A DNA stretch of 64,000 bases, taken from the NCBI GenBank assembly GCA_958295465.1, contig OY282353.1:1906001-1970000 (forward strand). Reading direction: 5' to 3'. Under the pieces are notes generated by a model, which saw only the letters and a program-made list of their open reading frames with translations, did not search any database and had not been told where the DNA came from. This document shows, one piece after another, positions 50,517 through 58,965 of the stretch (position 1 is the first letter of the stretch; every line of letters starts with the position of its first letter). The DNA is from an uncultured Gammaproteobacteria bacterium (lineage in GTDB: Bacteria > Pseudomonadota > Gammaproteobacteria > HK1). Made by a program: the position numbers and the translations under genes.

Positions 50517-52628
50517 TCAATCGGGGTCTTCGGCTTGTTCGCCGGCGTAGATTCGCCGGTAACTTTCGGCGTCCATCCATCCCTCGTCGTCTTGCGCAAG
50601 CAACTCGAACACGGGCCGCTCCGAGTGGGCATCCCGAATCGAGGTCTCGATCTCGCGCTCGCGTATGAACGGATTCTCGTTCAACACGCTCCGGATCTTC
50701 GCCCAGTCGTCGTAGAAGTACTCCTGCAGAAGCGGCACGATGCGGCGTTGGAAGGCTTTTGCGAGACCGTTGATCGTCTGTACACCGATGAGGTAGGTAT
50801 GGCCGATCTGGTGCTCACGGTCCAGGTAGACCGTGATGCGCTCGTTCATGGCCTTCAACATGGCTTGGCCGTCAACACCCTCGATGTTCTTTTCAACGAG
50901 GCTCACGTTCGGCATCATCTCGATGAAGTCGAAGCGTCGCCGCAGGGCCGTATCCAGGAGCGCGATGCCCCGGTCCGCGGTATTCATCGTCCCGATGAGG
51001 TACAGGTTGTCCGGAACGCTGAATGGCTCCTGAGAGTAGGGGAGCGTCACCACCGCCGCATCATTGGCACCTGACCGTTTGGACGGCTCGATCAGGGTGA
51101 TGAGTTCTCCGAATATCTTGGCGATGTTGCCGCGATTGATCTCGTCGATGATGAGAACGTGTCGTTCCTTCCGGTGCTTGGCTGCGTGTGAGGAGATCCG
51201 CTTGAAGACGCCGTCGCGTAGTTCATAAAGGAGATCATTGTGATCCAAGACCGGCCCAATGCCCTCGATGAAATCCTCGTAGGTGTAGTTCTGATGGAAC
51301 GTGACGAATTCGACCCGCCTTTTCTCCCTGAGTTCTTCAAAACGTGCCTTGACGTTCTTCCTTTTCTTCCTTTTCTTCGCTTGGGCAAGATCCGCGTGAT
51401 CCTTGTCGTCCACGATCGCCACGGCATAGGAAACCGCTTCCCATGTCTTGCCGGTGCCCGGAGGGCCGAACAGGATGGTGTTCAGGGAGAATGACATGTC
51501 GGGCTCCTCGGCCAGGGGCTCGGGATCGGGCTGCGACTCAATGTCTCCGCCGGTCCACCGAGCAATCAGATCGAAGGAGATCTTGTAGGCATCGGTGTTG
51601 CGGAACGCCAATTGGATTCTGTATGCCCGAGTGAATGCTGCCGATTGTTTCTGATTCTTCAGATCGTCAACAGGAGCGGAGGTCTTGTTTATCCAGTGGA
51701 CGGAGATGACTTCTTCCTTCTTCCAACCGTCGGATGAGTATCCATTTTCTTCTACCACACCTATTGCACGCCCTTCCCCAAGGCTGTAGCGAACCAGAAT
51801 CACGTCGCCACGCTTGGGATCTTTCAATGGGTACTTTCTTTTGCCTCCTGCCCACCCTGTGTATACGTAGTGATTCTCCTTGAAGGGTGCATCGCTTTCT
51901 AGCGCATCGGTTTGTTCCCAGTAGTCGGTTCCGACATTATGGACATTGGTGCTGATTTGGAAGAAATCGGTATCCTTGGTGATGAGGGGTCTTTTTATCT
52001 GGGTGTGGAGGAAAGTGTCGATTTCATAAGGCTCACACCCTGGGAACAGGCGTTTGATGGCACCCATCCTGGCAACGTAGTCTTCGTGGTCATTCACGTC
52101 GCCATGGAGCTCCGGTTGAGGCAGGATGGTGCTAATGTGGTCCGCGGGAAGAAAGCAGCTCGGATTTGCGAGGAACAACGTCTGCGTCAGTTTTTTCACA
52201 CCAACATTGCGGATACGCAAAGTAGCGTTGAAGTCCTCTGGTTGGATGATGGGCATCTCGTGGCTTGGCGCCGCTTGCCTGAACAGGCGCCAGAGCAAAT
52301 CTGGATCGAACGACTTCCCGTCGTGGAACAACACATTGGGTACCTTTGGTACAGGGATGACAGGCCGAGTTTCGGGTAAGTCCGAGGCGATGCCAAACAC
52401 CTCGCGGACGCTCCCGAAGATGCCCTTGTACTGTTTCGCGGTGTTTTTTTGCGCCAGAAAGTAGAGGAACGACATCGGATCGATGTTCTCGTCTCCGTAC
52501 TTCAGGAGAGGAACGTTGTCCTTCATCCAATCCACGGCCTTTGCCTTGTCGGCCAGGTCGCGTTCGCCATTCCTGGCGATCTTGGTGGCCAACTCTTTGA
52601 ACCACGCCACCCAAGTGTAGTCGACCAT
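50517..52628 (-). CDS. mcrB: McrB-type GTPase/AAA+ motor of type IV restriction
   Basis: 703 residues. The N-terminal 350 form a specificity region. Around 245-330 an EVE/PUA-like stretch (HYVYTGWAGGKRKYPLKDP, GDVILVRYSLGEGRAIGVV) could read modified bases, which is inference. The motor follows: Walker A LFGPPGTGKTWEA near 400, FHQNYTYEDFIEGI, Walker B VLIIDEINRGNIAKIFGEL and the McrB signature GTMNTADRGIALLD with the arginine-rich ALRRRFDF. Strong GGAGG 8 bp before ATG 52628. Intact, but its nuclease partner mcrC is disrupted. Confidence 0.9.
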   Translation of the reverse strand: MVDYTWVAWFKELATKIARNGERDLADKAKAVDWMKDNVPLLKYGDENIDPMSFLYFLAQKNTAKQYKGIFGSVREVFGIASDLPETRPVIPVPKVPNVLFHDGKSFDPDLLWRLFRQAAPSHEMPIIQPEDFNATLRIRNVGVKKLTQTLFLANPSCFLPADHISTILPQPELHGDVNDHEDYVARMGAIKRLFPGCEPYEIDTFLHTQIKRPLITKDTDFFQISTNVHNVGTDYWEQTDALESDAPFKENHYVYTGWAGGKRKYPLKDPKRGDVILVRYSLGEGRAIGVVEENGYSSDGWKKEEVISVHWINKTSAPVDDLKNQKQSAAFTRAYRIQLAFRNTDAYKISFDLIARWTGGDIESQPDPEPLAEEPDMSFSLNTILFGPPGTGKTWEAVSYAVAIVDDKDHADLAQAKKRKKRKNVKARFEELREKRRVEFVTFHQNYTYEDFIEGIGPVLDHNDLLYELRDGVFKRISSHAAKHRKERHVLIIDEINRGNIAKIFGELITLIEPSKRSGANDAAVVTLPYSQEPFSVPDNLYLIGTMNTADRGIALLDTALRRRFDFIEMMPNVSLVEKNIEGVDGQAMLKAMNERITVYLDREHQIGHTYLIGVQTINGLAKAFQRRIVPLLQEYFYDDWAKIRSVLNENPFIREREIETSIRDAHSERPVFELLAQDDEGWMDAESYRRIYAGEQAEDPD

Positions 52629-53153
52629 TGTCAATCCTCCGCGGGGGAACAAGCCCCTTCGTGGGGTCTGGTCAAACAGATGCGGGAACGAACGAGTATG
52701 GCAGCCGTGAGCCGTCTTTCATATCGTCACGGATATACCTGCCGGGTGATTTCATGCTGGCCGGACCTTCGCCTTCGGTGCGGATGATATTGGCCGAGAT
52801 GGATTCCCGCTTGCGCGGGAATGACGGCGGCGGTCGTGGGAATGAGGGCGGCGGTGACCGGGGATCACGTCATTCCCGCGCACGCTGGTCCTCGCGAAAG
52901 CGGGGCGGGAATCCCTGCCGAGCCACGGGCGCCGGCCCACCGCCTACCACGTCATTCCCGCGCAAGCGGGAATCCATACCATTCCTGGGAACACGGGCGT
53001 CCCGCCCGCAAGCGCGGATCGAAGGTCCGCCACCGGAGGCCCGCCACATGACAAGGTGGGCGGGATCGCCCGCGTGCGTCAGGACGCGCTGATCCCGGGT
53101 TCACGACCGGCGCTGGGTTCTGGCTCCGCCGGGTTGGGGTCTCATCGGGCGCG
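52629..53153. repeat. Noncoding stretch with REP-like palindromes
   Basis: No gene is seen in these 525 bp. GGATTCCCGC-TTGC-GCGGGAATGACG (52801-52826) forms a hairpin and recurs inverted at 52951-52977, and further half copies (GTCATTCCCGCGCACGC near 52868, GCGGGAATCC near 52905) lie between. This is the familiar CATTCCCGCGnAAGCGGGAAT type of dispersed repeat. Confidence 0.8.
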
Positions 53154-54458
53154 TCATCCGTACATCGCGTTCGGCAGGAACGTCGCGATCCCCGGAACGC
53201 AGGCGATCAGCGCCGCCGCCGCGAACATCGCCAGCCAGAACGGCAGGATACCGCGGTATATGGTGTTGAGCGGCACGTCCCGGGCGATGCCCTTGACCAC
53301 GAACACGTTGATTCCGACCGGCGGCGAAATCAGGCCCATCTCCAGGGTAATCACGGTCAGCACGCCGAACCAGATCATATCGACGCCGAGCGGCTCCAGG
53401 ATCGGCTGCACCAGGGGAATGGCCAGCACCAGAATCGCGAAGCCCTCCAGGACGGCGCCGAGCACCACGAATGCGGCCAGCACGGCCAGGGCTACCTGAA
53501 ACCCCGAGAACCCCTGCTCCGCGACCCAGCCGGACACGGTGAACATGATTTCAGTGAATCCGACGAAGGTCTTGAACACGAATGCGCCGAAGAGAATGAG
53601 AAAGGCGGTGCCCGTCGCCCGCAAGGTCGAGGTGAGAACGTCCGCGACGGCCCGCAACGTCAGCGTCCGCCGTGCGGCGGCGGCGACGAAGGTCAGGAAC
53701 GTCCCCACTCCGGCGGCCTCCACGGCCGAAAAGACGCCCGCGTAGATTCCGCCGATCGTGGCCACGATGATGCCGGCGATCCAGGCCGCTCGCGCCAGGG
53801 TCGTGAAGCGCACCGACCAGGAGGCCGGCTCCCCGGAGCGGGGCGCCCTGGCCGGGCGGCGGGCCACGACGATGCGGACGGTGAGCACGAAGAGGAGCGT
53901 GAGCAGAATCCCGGGTAGCACGCCGGCCACGAACAGGCGCCCGATGCTTTCCTCGGTCAGGATTGCGTACACCACGAATCCGATCGAGGGCGGGATCAGG
54001 ATGCCGAGCGTCCCGCCGGCGGCGATCGCGCCGGTCGCCAGGGAATCTTCGTACCCGAAGCGCCGCATTTCGGGAAGGGACACGCGGCCCATGGTTAGCG
54101 CCGAGGCGAGCGACGATCCCGACAACGCCGAGAACCCCGCGCAGCCGACGATCGACGCCGACGCCAGACCGCCCCGGAAGTGGCCCAGCCAGGCGTTCGC
54201 CGCCGCGTAGAGGTCCCGGCTCATTCCGGAGGCCACCGCCAGATTGCCCATCAACAGGAACATCGGAAGTATGGTGAGGGAGTAGTTCGAGGACGCCGCG
54301 AAGATCTCGCCCGCCAGCACCGGCGCCACCGCGGCCGGCCGGATCAGGGCGATTCCGGGTACGCTGACGAGCAGCATCGCGAGGCCCACGGGCACCCGGA
54401 TGAAGAGCAGAACGAGGAGGGCGCCGAAGCCCAGAACGGCGATCGCCGCCCCGTCCAT
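53154..54458 (-). CDS. dctM: TRAP transporter large permease (DctM)
   Basis: 434 residues, about twelve helices, the sodium-coupled translocator of tripartite transporters for organic anions. Typical passages are LPMFLLMGNLAVASGMSRDL, GTLGILIPPSIGFVVYAIL and ITLEMGLISPPVGINVFVVK. Its start overlaps the dctQ stop by 1 bp (TGATG). Confidence 0.92.
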   Translation of the reverse strand: MDGAAIAVLGFGALLVLLFIRVPVGLAMLLVSVPGIALIRPAAVAPVLAGEIFAASSNYSLTILPMFLLMGNLAVASGMSRDLYAAANAWLGHFRGGLASASIVGCAGFSALSGSSLASALTMGRVSLPEMRRFGYEDSLATGAIAAGGTLGILIPPSIGFVVYAILTEESIGRLFVAGVLPGILLTLLFVLTVRIVVARRPARAPRSGEPASWSVRFTTLARAAWIAGIIVATIGGIYAGVFSAVEAAGVGTFLTFVAAAARRTLTLRAVADVLTSTLRATGTAFLILFGAFVFKTFVGFTEIMFTVSGWVAEQGFSGFQVALAVLAAFVVLGAVLEGFAILVLAIPLVQPILEPLGVDMIWFGVLTVITLEMGLISPPVGINVFVVKGIARDVPLNTIYRGILPFWLAMFAAAALIACVPGIATFLPNAMYG

Positions 54459-55006
54459 CAATCGCCCGGTTCGTCGGGGCCGCCGTGGCTCCCGTGCGCA
54501 AAGTCCGCGAGGTCCGCGAGCAGCCGGCTCGCCAGGAGCAGCGCATAGGCGGCCAGCGCCGCCCCGAGCGCGTAGTAGAACGGCGTGTGGACGATCGACA
54601 TGCTGCCGGTGACCGCGCCGCATGGAAGACCGCAGCTTCCCTTGACGAACAGGGCGGCGGCGGCGGCGGTGACCGCGGCGAGGCTCAGCAGCCGGGCCAC
54701 CGCGTCGGTCACTCGGGTGACGCGCGGGCCGGCGAACGTCCCGATGACGTCAACGCTCAGGTGCGAGCCCCGGTGCGCTCCGCAGGCGATCGCCGCCGAG
54801 ACCACGATCGTCAGCGTCATGGTGGAGACGTCTTCGACTCCGAATATCGGATCGTTGAGCGCGTAGCGCCAGAACACGGCGACGACGGTGAATCCCACCA
54901 GGACCGCGAGCGCGATGCCGCCGACGGCCGCGAACGCGCTCATCAGCGCGGCGAGCGCCCGTTCGACCGGCCGGGAGCCGGCCCGAAGCCGGTCGGAACC
55001 GTTCAC
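54458..55006 (-). CDS. dctQ: TRAP transporter small permease (DctQ)
   Basis: 182 residues, four predicted membrane helices, with FWRYALNDPIFGVEDVSTMT (the conserved R/N and E motif of DctQ) near residue 45. GTG 55006 overlaps the dctP stop (GTGA). Works with DctM as the membrane complex. Confidence 0.88.
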   Translation of the reverse strand: MNGSDRLRAGSRPVERALAALMSAFAAVGGIALAVLVGFTVVAVFWRYALNDPIFGVEDVSTMTLTIVVSAAIACGAHRGSHLSVDVIGTFAGPRVTRVTDAVARLLSLAAVTAAAAALFVKGSCGLPCGAVTGSMSIVHTPFYYALGAALAAYALLLASRLLADLADFAHGSHGGPDEPGD

Positions 55007-55335
55007 TCGCCTTTGAGCAGCCCGATGACCTCGCCGACGGTCATGCCGCCGGCGCTTCGCGCGAGCGCCGCCTCGTAGACGGGGGCGACCGCCTGCGCGA
55101 AGCGGCGTTTCTCCGCGTCCGGGAGCTCGATGATCTCCACCCCGGCTTCTTCCGAGATCCGCAACCCGCGGGCGGCCGCCCGCGCGTAGCCGGCGCCTCC
55201 GCCCGCGGAGAGCGCGGCGTCCGCGGCGGCGTCGACCCAGCCCTTCTCCTTCGCCGGAAGCGAATCGTAGACGTCCTGGTTCATGAGCAGCACGAACGGC
55301 GCCCCGGAGATGAGAAGCCAGGTGGTGAGGTAGTT
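55003..55335 (-). pseudogene. dctP: dctP, 3' part, cut by a nested insertion
   Basis: Only the last about 110 codons of a TRAP periplasmic binding protein remain, starting YLTTWLLISGAPFVLLMNQD and continuing VYDSLPAKEKGWVDAAAD. The 5' part has been replaced at 55336 by an IS terminus. Without its binding protein, this TRAP system is presumably inactive unless another dctP substitutes. Confidence 0.8.
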
Positions 55336-55620
55336 AGTGTCTGCTAGAAAACAGATATCTATTTGAATCCAAAGAATAAATAGCGATTCAAGATTGCGAA
55401 GATTTTCCATATCAGGTAGCTTGTGCAGGAATTTCCTCCCCAATCCGCTCATTGTCGGCAATCTTCGCACGACGGACATCCATGAGACAGACACGAAAAT
55501 CGCAGCTCGCACTCGGTGAAGCACGGATCGAGGATATCAAGCTGGACCACAAATCCCGCGATGAACCGCCCCGGATTTCCCGGAGACTACACTCGTTGAG
55601 TCTTTGGGAGGAAAGGGCAG

Positions 55621-55910
55621 ATGACTTCACCGACAAGATACTCCCCCGGAAGTCCGGGAACGGGCGGTGCGCTTGGTGTTGGATCACCAGGGGGAACATG
55701 ATTCGCAGTGGTTGGCGATCACCTCGGTGGCGTCGAAGCTCGGGTGTACGGCGCAGACGCTGCGCAAATGGGTACGTCAGGCCGAGCGCGAGCGCGGGGG
55801 CCGTGCAGGGTTCACGAGCGAGGAGCGCCGCCGGCTCAAGAAGCTGGAGCGCGAGAACCGTGAGCTGCGCCGAGCGAACGAGATACTTCGCAAGGCGTCG
55901 GCGTATTTGT
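55621..55910 (+). pseudogene. IS3 orfA, frameshifted
   Basis: MTSPTRYSP, then a one-base shift at a C5 run (55641-55645), then VRERAVRLVLDHQGEHDSQW, the helix-turn-helix VASKLGCTAQTLRKWVRQAE and a leucine-zipper-like RENRELRRANEILRKASAY. Except for the shift it is a normal IS3 orfA. GAGGAAAGG precedes the ATG. Confidence 0.8.
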
Positions 55911-55973
55911 CTACCTTCGGCAGACAACACCACCACCATTCACCCAGACGGAGCACGAGCGCCGCGCGAGAGG

Positions 55974-56274
55974 ATGATGTCGTTCATCGATGCTCATCGG
56001 GGTCGATACGCAGATGGGCATCGCGCCCTCGGTGGGAAGCGTGGGCGACTCCTACGACAACGCGCTGGCCGAGTCCATCATCGGACTGTACAAGACGGAA
56101 CTCATTGCCCGGCGCGGGCCGTGGCGTCACTGCGAGGCGGTGGAACTCGCCACCCTCGAATGGGTGCACTGGTACAACCACCGGCGCCTGTTCGAACCCC
56201 TCGGGCATGTGCCTCCGGCTGAATTCGAGGCACACCACCACCACCAACTGCATGAGTCGGCGATGGCCGCCTGA
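55974..56274 (+). pseudogene. IS3 orfB, central part deleted
   Basis: The beginning reads MMSFIDAHRGRY (family: FIDxHRxxYG). Within about 20 codons it passes into the C-terminal end in another frame, GSVGDSYDNALAESIIGLYK ... WVHWYNHRRLFEPLG. The DDE core residues before the final Glu are gone. Confidence 0.8.
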
Positions 56275-56330
56275 CTCAAGCAATTCACCCTCCGGGAAAC
56301 CCGGGGCGGTTCAGTTTTCTGGCAGACACT

Positions 56331-56584
56331 ATCTACGAAGAGAACCCGGAGGCCATCGGGGGCGATCCGGTGACCTACCAGGCCAAGATGATCTTCGACG
56401 ACGACGTCATCACCCTCATGAAGAATGGCTATGCGTTCCTGCACGAGATCAAGGTGCTGAAGTCACCGGATCCGCCGCCGAACGCCTACAACGACGGACC
56501 GCTCATGCGAGCGCTCGATGAAATGGGGCTGTCGGGACCGATCGGGGAGATCTGCGGCCTGCCGCGCTCGACGCGGCCTTATTG
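56331..56584 (+). pseudogene. C-terminal fragment of an unidentified gene
   Basis: An open frame starts at the IS end and reads YEENPEAIGGDPVTYQAKMI, then DDDVITLMKNGYAFLHEIKV, ending at TGA 56584-56586 region after GLPRSTRP. It has good coding character but no start; an internal ATG at 56370 is unlikely to be the true one. I do not recognise the family. The 5' part was lost at the insertion. Confidence 0.5.
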
Positions 56585-56790
56585 AGAACGGCCGGCGGAC
56601 CGGGATCCTTGCCGGGGAGCGCCCGCTTCCCCGGCGCCAGGCTGCCGGGGCATTCCCGGGACAATGACCCCCGCTACGTCCGCAGACGCGATTTCACGAT
56701 CATTCAGGCGGGCCGCTTCCAGGATCGGGACCGACCCTTGGTTCCGACTCTGCCGGATTGGGGCCGACGCCGGCCGGCCTCCGGCTGGCG

Positions 56791-57786
56791 CTACGGCTGC
56801 CCGTGAGGCCCCCGGATACGGGCGAAGGCGCGCTTCATCTTCGGCCCCAGGCTTTCGAGGCCGTCGGGAAGGAACAGGATGGAGGCGATCAGGATGGCGC
56901 CGTAGACGAGGGGTCGCGCCTGATCCACCCCCAGCCCGCGCAGCACGATCTCGTTCACCACGGTCAGCGCCGCCACGCCGAGGATCGGGCCGTAGATCGT
57001 GGCCGTCCCGCCCACGATAACCCAGATCAGGACGTAGACCATGGCCTCCACGTCGAACTGGTTGGGGTTGACGGTGCCGAGGTAGTGCGCCAGCAGGGCG
57101 CCGGCCAGGCCCGCGAAGAACGAGGCGATGACGAAGGCGATGGTCCGGTACCGGCGGGTGTCGACACCCACCGACTCCGCCAGCCGGTCCTGCCAGTGGA
57201 TCGCATGGAAGGTCAGCCCGATCCGGGAGTGCTCCAGGCGATGGAGGACGACCAGCGAGAGGGTGACCACGGCCAGGCACAGGTAGTAGTAGTTGACGGG
57301 GTCGAAGAACGCAATCTCCAGGCCGCCGATCTCGACGTCGGGAACCGAGGGAATGAGCTTGATGCCCTTCGGCCCACCGAAGGGCTCGCGGAACCGTTTC
57401 CAGCATAACCTGATGATCTCGCCGGCCGCGAAGGACCCGATGAGAAAGTAGAACGCCTTCATCCGGAACAGGGGAAAGCTCAGGACCCAGGCGACCAGGG
57501 CGGCGGCGGCGGCGCCCAGCAGCATCGCCGGCGGAACCGGGACGCCCAGACGCTTCGCCAGCAGCGCACTCGCATAGGCGCCGACCCCCATGAGCACCGC
57601 GTGTGCAAGCGACCACTCACCGGTGAGGGTCAGCAGCCGGTAGCTCACCACCACCAGGACGTTGATGACCAGGAAGACCGCGATCTCTTTCTGGGAGAAG
57701 CTGAGCAGGTGGGGCATCGCGACGAGGGCCGCGTAGATCCCCGCGAGCGTCGCCCGGAACCTCCAGCCGTGATGTGCGCGCCGCAC
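56791..57786 (-). CDS. livM: Branched-chain-type ABC permease (LivM type), second system
   Basis: 331 residues, GTG start at 57786. LivM-type passages: TLTGEWSLAHAVLMGVGAYA, FRMKAFYFLIGSFAAGEIIR and the loop HWQDRLAESVGVDTRRY. Follows the LivH-type gene by 15 bp. No ATPase genes follow; the next sequence is the insertion region at 55336-56585. Confidence 0.87.
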   Translation of the reverse strand: MRRAHHGWRFRATLAGIYAALVAMPHLLSFSQKEIAVFLVINVLVVVSYRLLTLTGEWSLAHAVLMGVGAYASALLAKRLGVPVPPAMLLGAAAAALVAWVLSFPLFRMKAFYFLIGSFAAGEIIRLCWKRFREPFGGPKGIKLIPSVPDVEIGGLEIAFFDPVNYYYLCLAVVTLSLVVLHRLEHSRIGLTFHAIHWQDRLAESVGVDTRRYRTIAFVIASFFAGLAGALLAHYLGTVNPNQFDVEAMVYVLIWVIVGGTATIYGPILGVAALTVVNEIVLRGLGVDQARPLVYGAILIASILFLPDGLESLGPKMKRAFARIRGPHGQP

Positions 57787-57801
57787 GAGAGGCCCGCCGG
57801 C

Positions 57802-58677
57802 TCAGGCCCGTTCCCGGGCCCCGAACAGACCCGTCGGCCGCACGATGAGCACCACCAGCATCAGCAGCAGGCCGACGATGTCGGCGACGACCCCGTCGGA
57901 GAACGTCGTGACGAAGGTATGCACGAACCCGTAGAGGATCGCCGCCACCACCGCGCCTTCCAGGCTGCCGAGCCCGCCGACGATGGTGACGATGAAGGCG
58001 GTGACGATCACCGAATGACCCATGTACGGCCAAGTGCGCACCAGAGGCGCGGCGAGGGCGCCCGCGACACCGGCCATGGCCGCGGCGATGCACATGGCGA
58101 GGCGCGCGGTCCGGTCGATCGAGATGCCCTGCAGGGCCGCCGCCTCCGGGTCCTGAGCGCAGGCCCGGAGCGCCCACCCGAACCGGGTGCGGCGCAGGAA
58201 CACCCACAGCGCGCCGAGCACGACGCCCGCGCCGACGATGACGTAGAGGCGCTGGAGGGAGACGACCACGCCGTCGAGACCGAAGGGATGGAACGTCGCA
58301 CGGGTCGGCGGCGCGATGTGCTCCATGCGCACCCCGAAGCCCATCGCGATCGCCGCCTGGAGTATCAGCAACAGTCCGATGGAGACGATCAGCCCTGCCA
58401 GGGGATTGTCCCGGACCGGCCGGAACAGCGTCCGCTCCATCGCAATCCCGAGCCCGCCGACGAAGACCAGCCCGAGCATCACTGCGAGGAAGTAGGGGTA
58501 CGACTGGTCCGCGTACGCGAACACCACGCAGTAGGCGCCGAGCATGAACAGCTCGCCGTGGGCGAAATTGACCACCCCCATCACGCCGAAGATGAGCATG
58601 AGCCCGACCGCGATCAGCGCCATGAAGCTCGCCGCGTAGATGGCGTTGACGCAGGTCTGTAGGAGCAGCTCGATCAT
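57802..58677 (-). CDS. livH: Branched-chain-type ABC permease (LivH type), second system
   Basis: 291 residues. LivH hallmark GLMLIFGVMGVVNFAHGELFM near residue 28 and the cytoplasmic loop CAQDPEAAALQGISIDR. ATG 58677 (MIELLLQT) fits the family start. The frame upstream is low complexity. Downstream of a substrate-binding-protein gene on the same strand. Confidence 0.88.
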   Translation of the reverse strand: MIELLLQTCVNAIYAASFMALIAVGLMLIFGVMGVVNFAHGELFMLGAYCVVFAYADQSYPYFLAVMLGLVFVGGLGIAMERTLFRPVRDNPLAGLIVSIGLLLILQAAIAMGFGVRMEHIAPPTRATFHPFGLDGVVVSLQRLYVIVGAGVVLGALWVFLRRTRFGWALRACAQDPEAAALQGISIDRTARLAMCIAAAMAGVAGALAAPLVRTWPYMGHSVIVTAFIVTIVGGLGSLEGAVVAAILYGFVHTFVTTFSDGVVADIVGLLLMLVVLIVRPTGLFGARERA

Positions 58678-58965
58678 CGAACCGGACGGCGATCCGCCGG
58701 CTCGGACCGCCGGCAGGTCATTGTGCCCGAAGAGACGCGCGCCGAGGCGCTCGGCCGGCGGTCCGGCGCCGGCCCGCATTCCTCACCGGCGCACCGCCGC
58801 GGATCGTGAGAGATCCGGCCGGGGATCCGGCGGCGAACCCCCGGAGGAGCGGCAGGCGCCCCGGCCGAAGATCGCTCCGGATCGGGCGGCGGACGCCCGG
58901 AGGGGCGTGCTCCCGCCCCTCCGCTTCCGGTCCGGTGGATGAGGGATCGCCTCGGCCGGCCCGGC

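Larger units (their letters stand above)
55562..56313 (+). mobile_element. Internally deleted IS3-family element, 752 bp
   Basis: Inverted repeats start TGAACCGCCCCGGATTTCCC on the left and, complemented, TGAACCGCCCCGGGTTTCCC on the right. The content is orfA plus the two ends of orfB, much shorter than a full-length IS3 member (about 1.2 kb), so it cannot transpose on its own. Confidence 0.85.
55336..56330 (+). mobile_element. ISNCY-type element remnant containing a nested IS3-type element
   Basis: Ends are inverted repeats of 19 bp with two mismatches: left AGTGTCTGCTAGAAAACAG, right complement AGTGTCTGCCAGAAAACTG. Inside the left end a transposase start is present (ATG 55482, MRQTRKSQLALGEARIEDI ... 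DHKSRDEP), interrupted at 55561 by the IS3-type element. Flanking sequences differ (TAGTT and ATCTA), with no obvious target duplication, and the genes on the two sides do not belong together, so deletion or recombination followed insertion. Confidence 0.75.
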
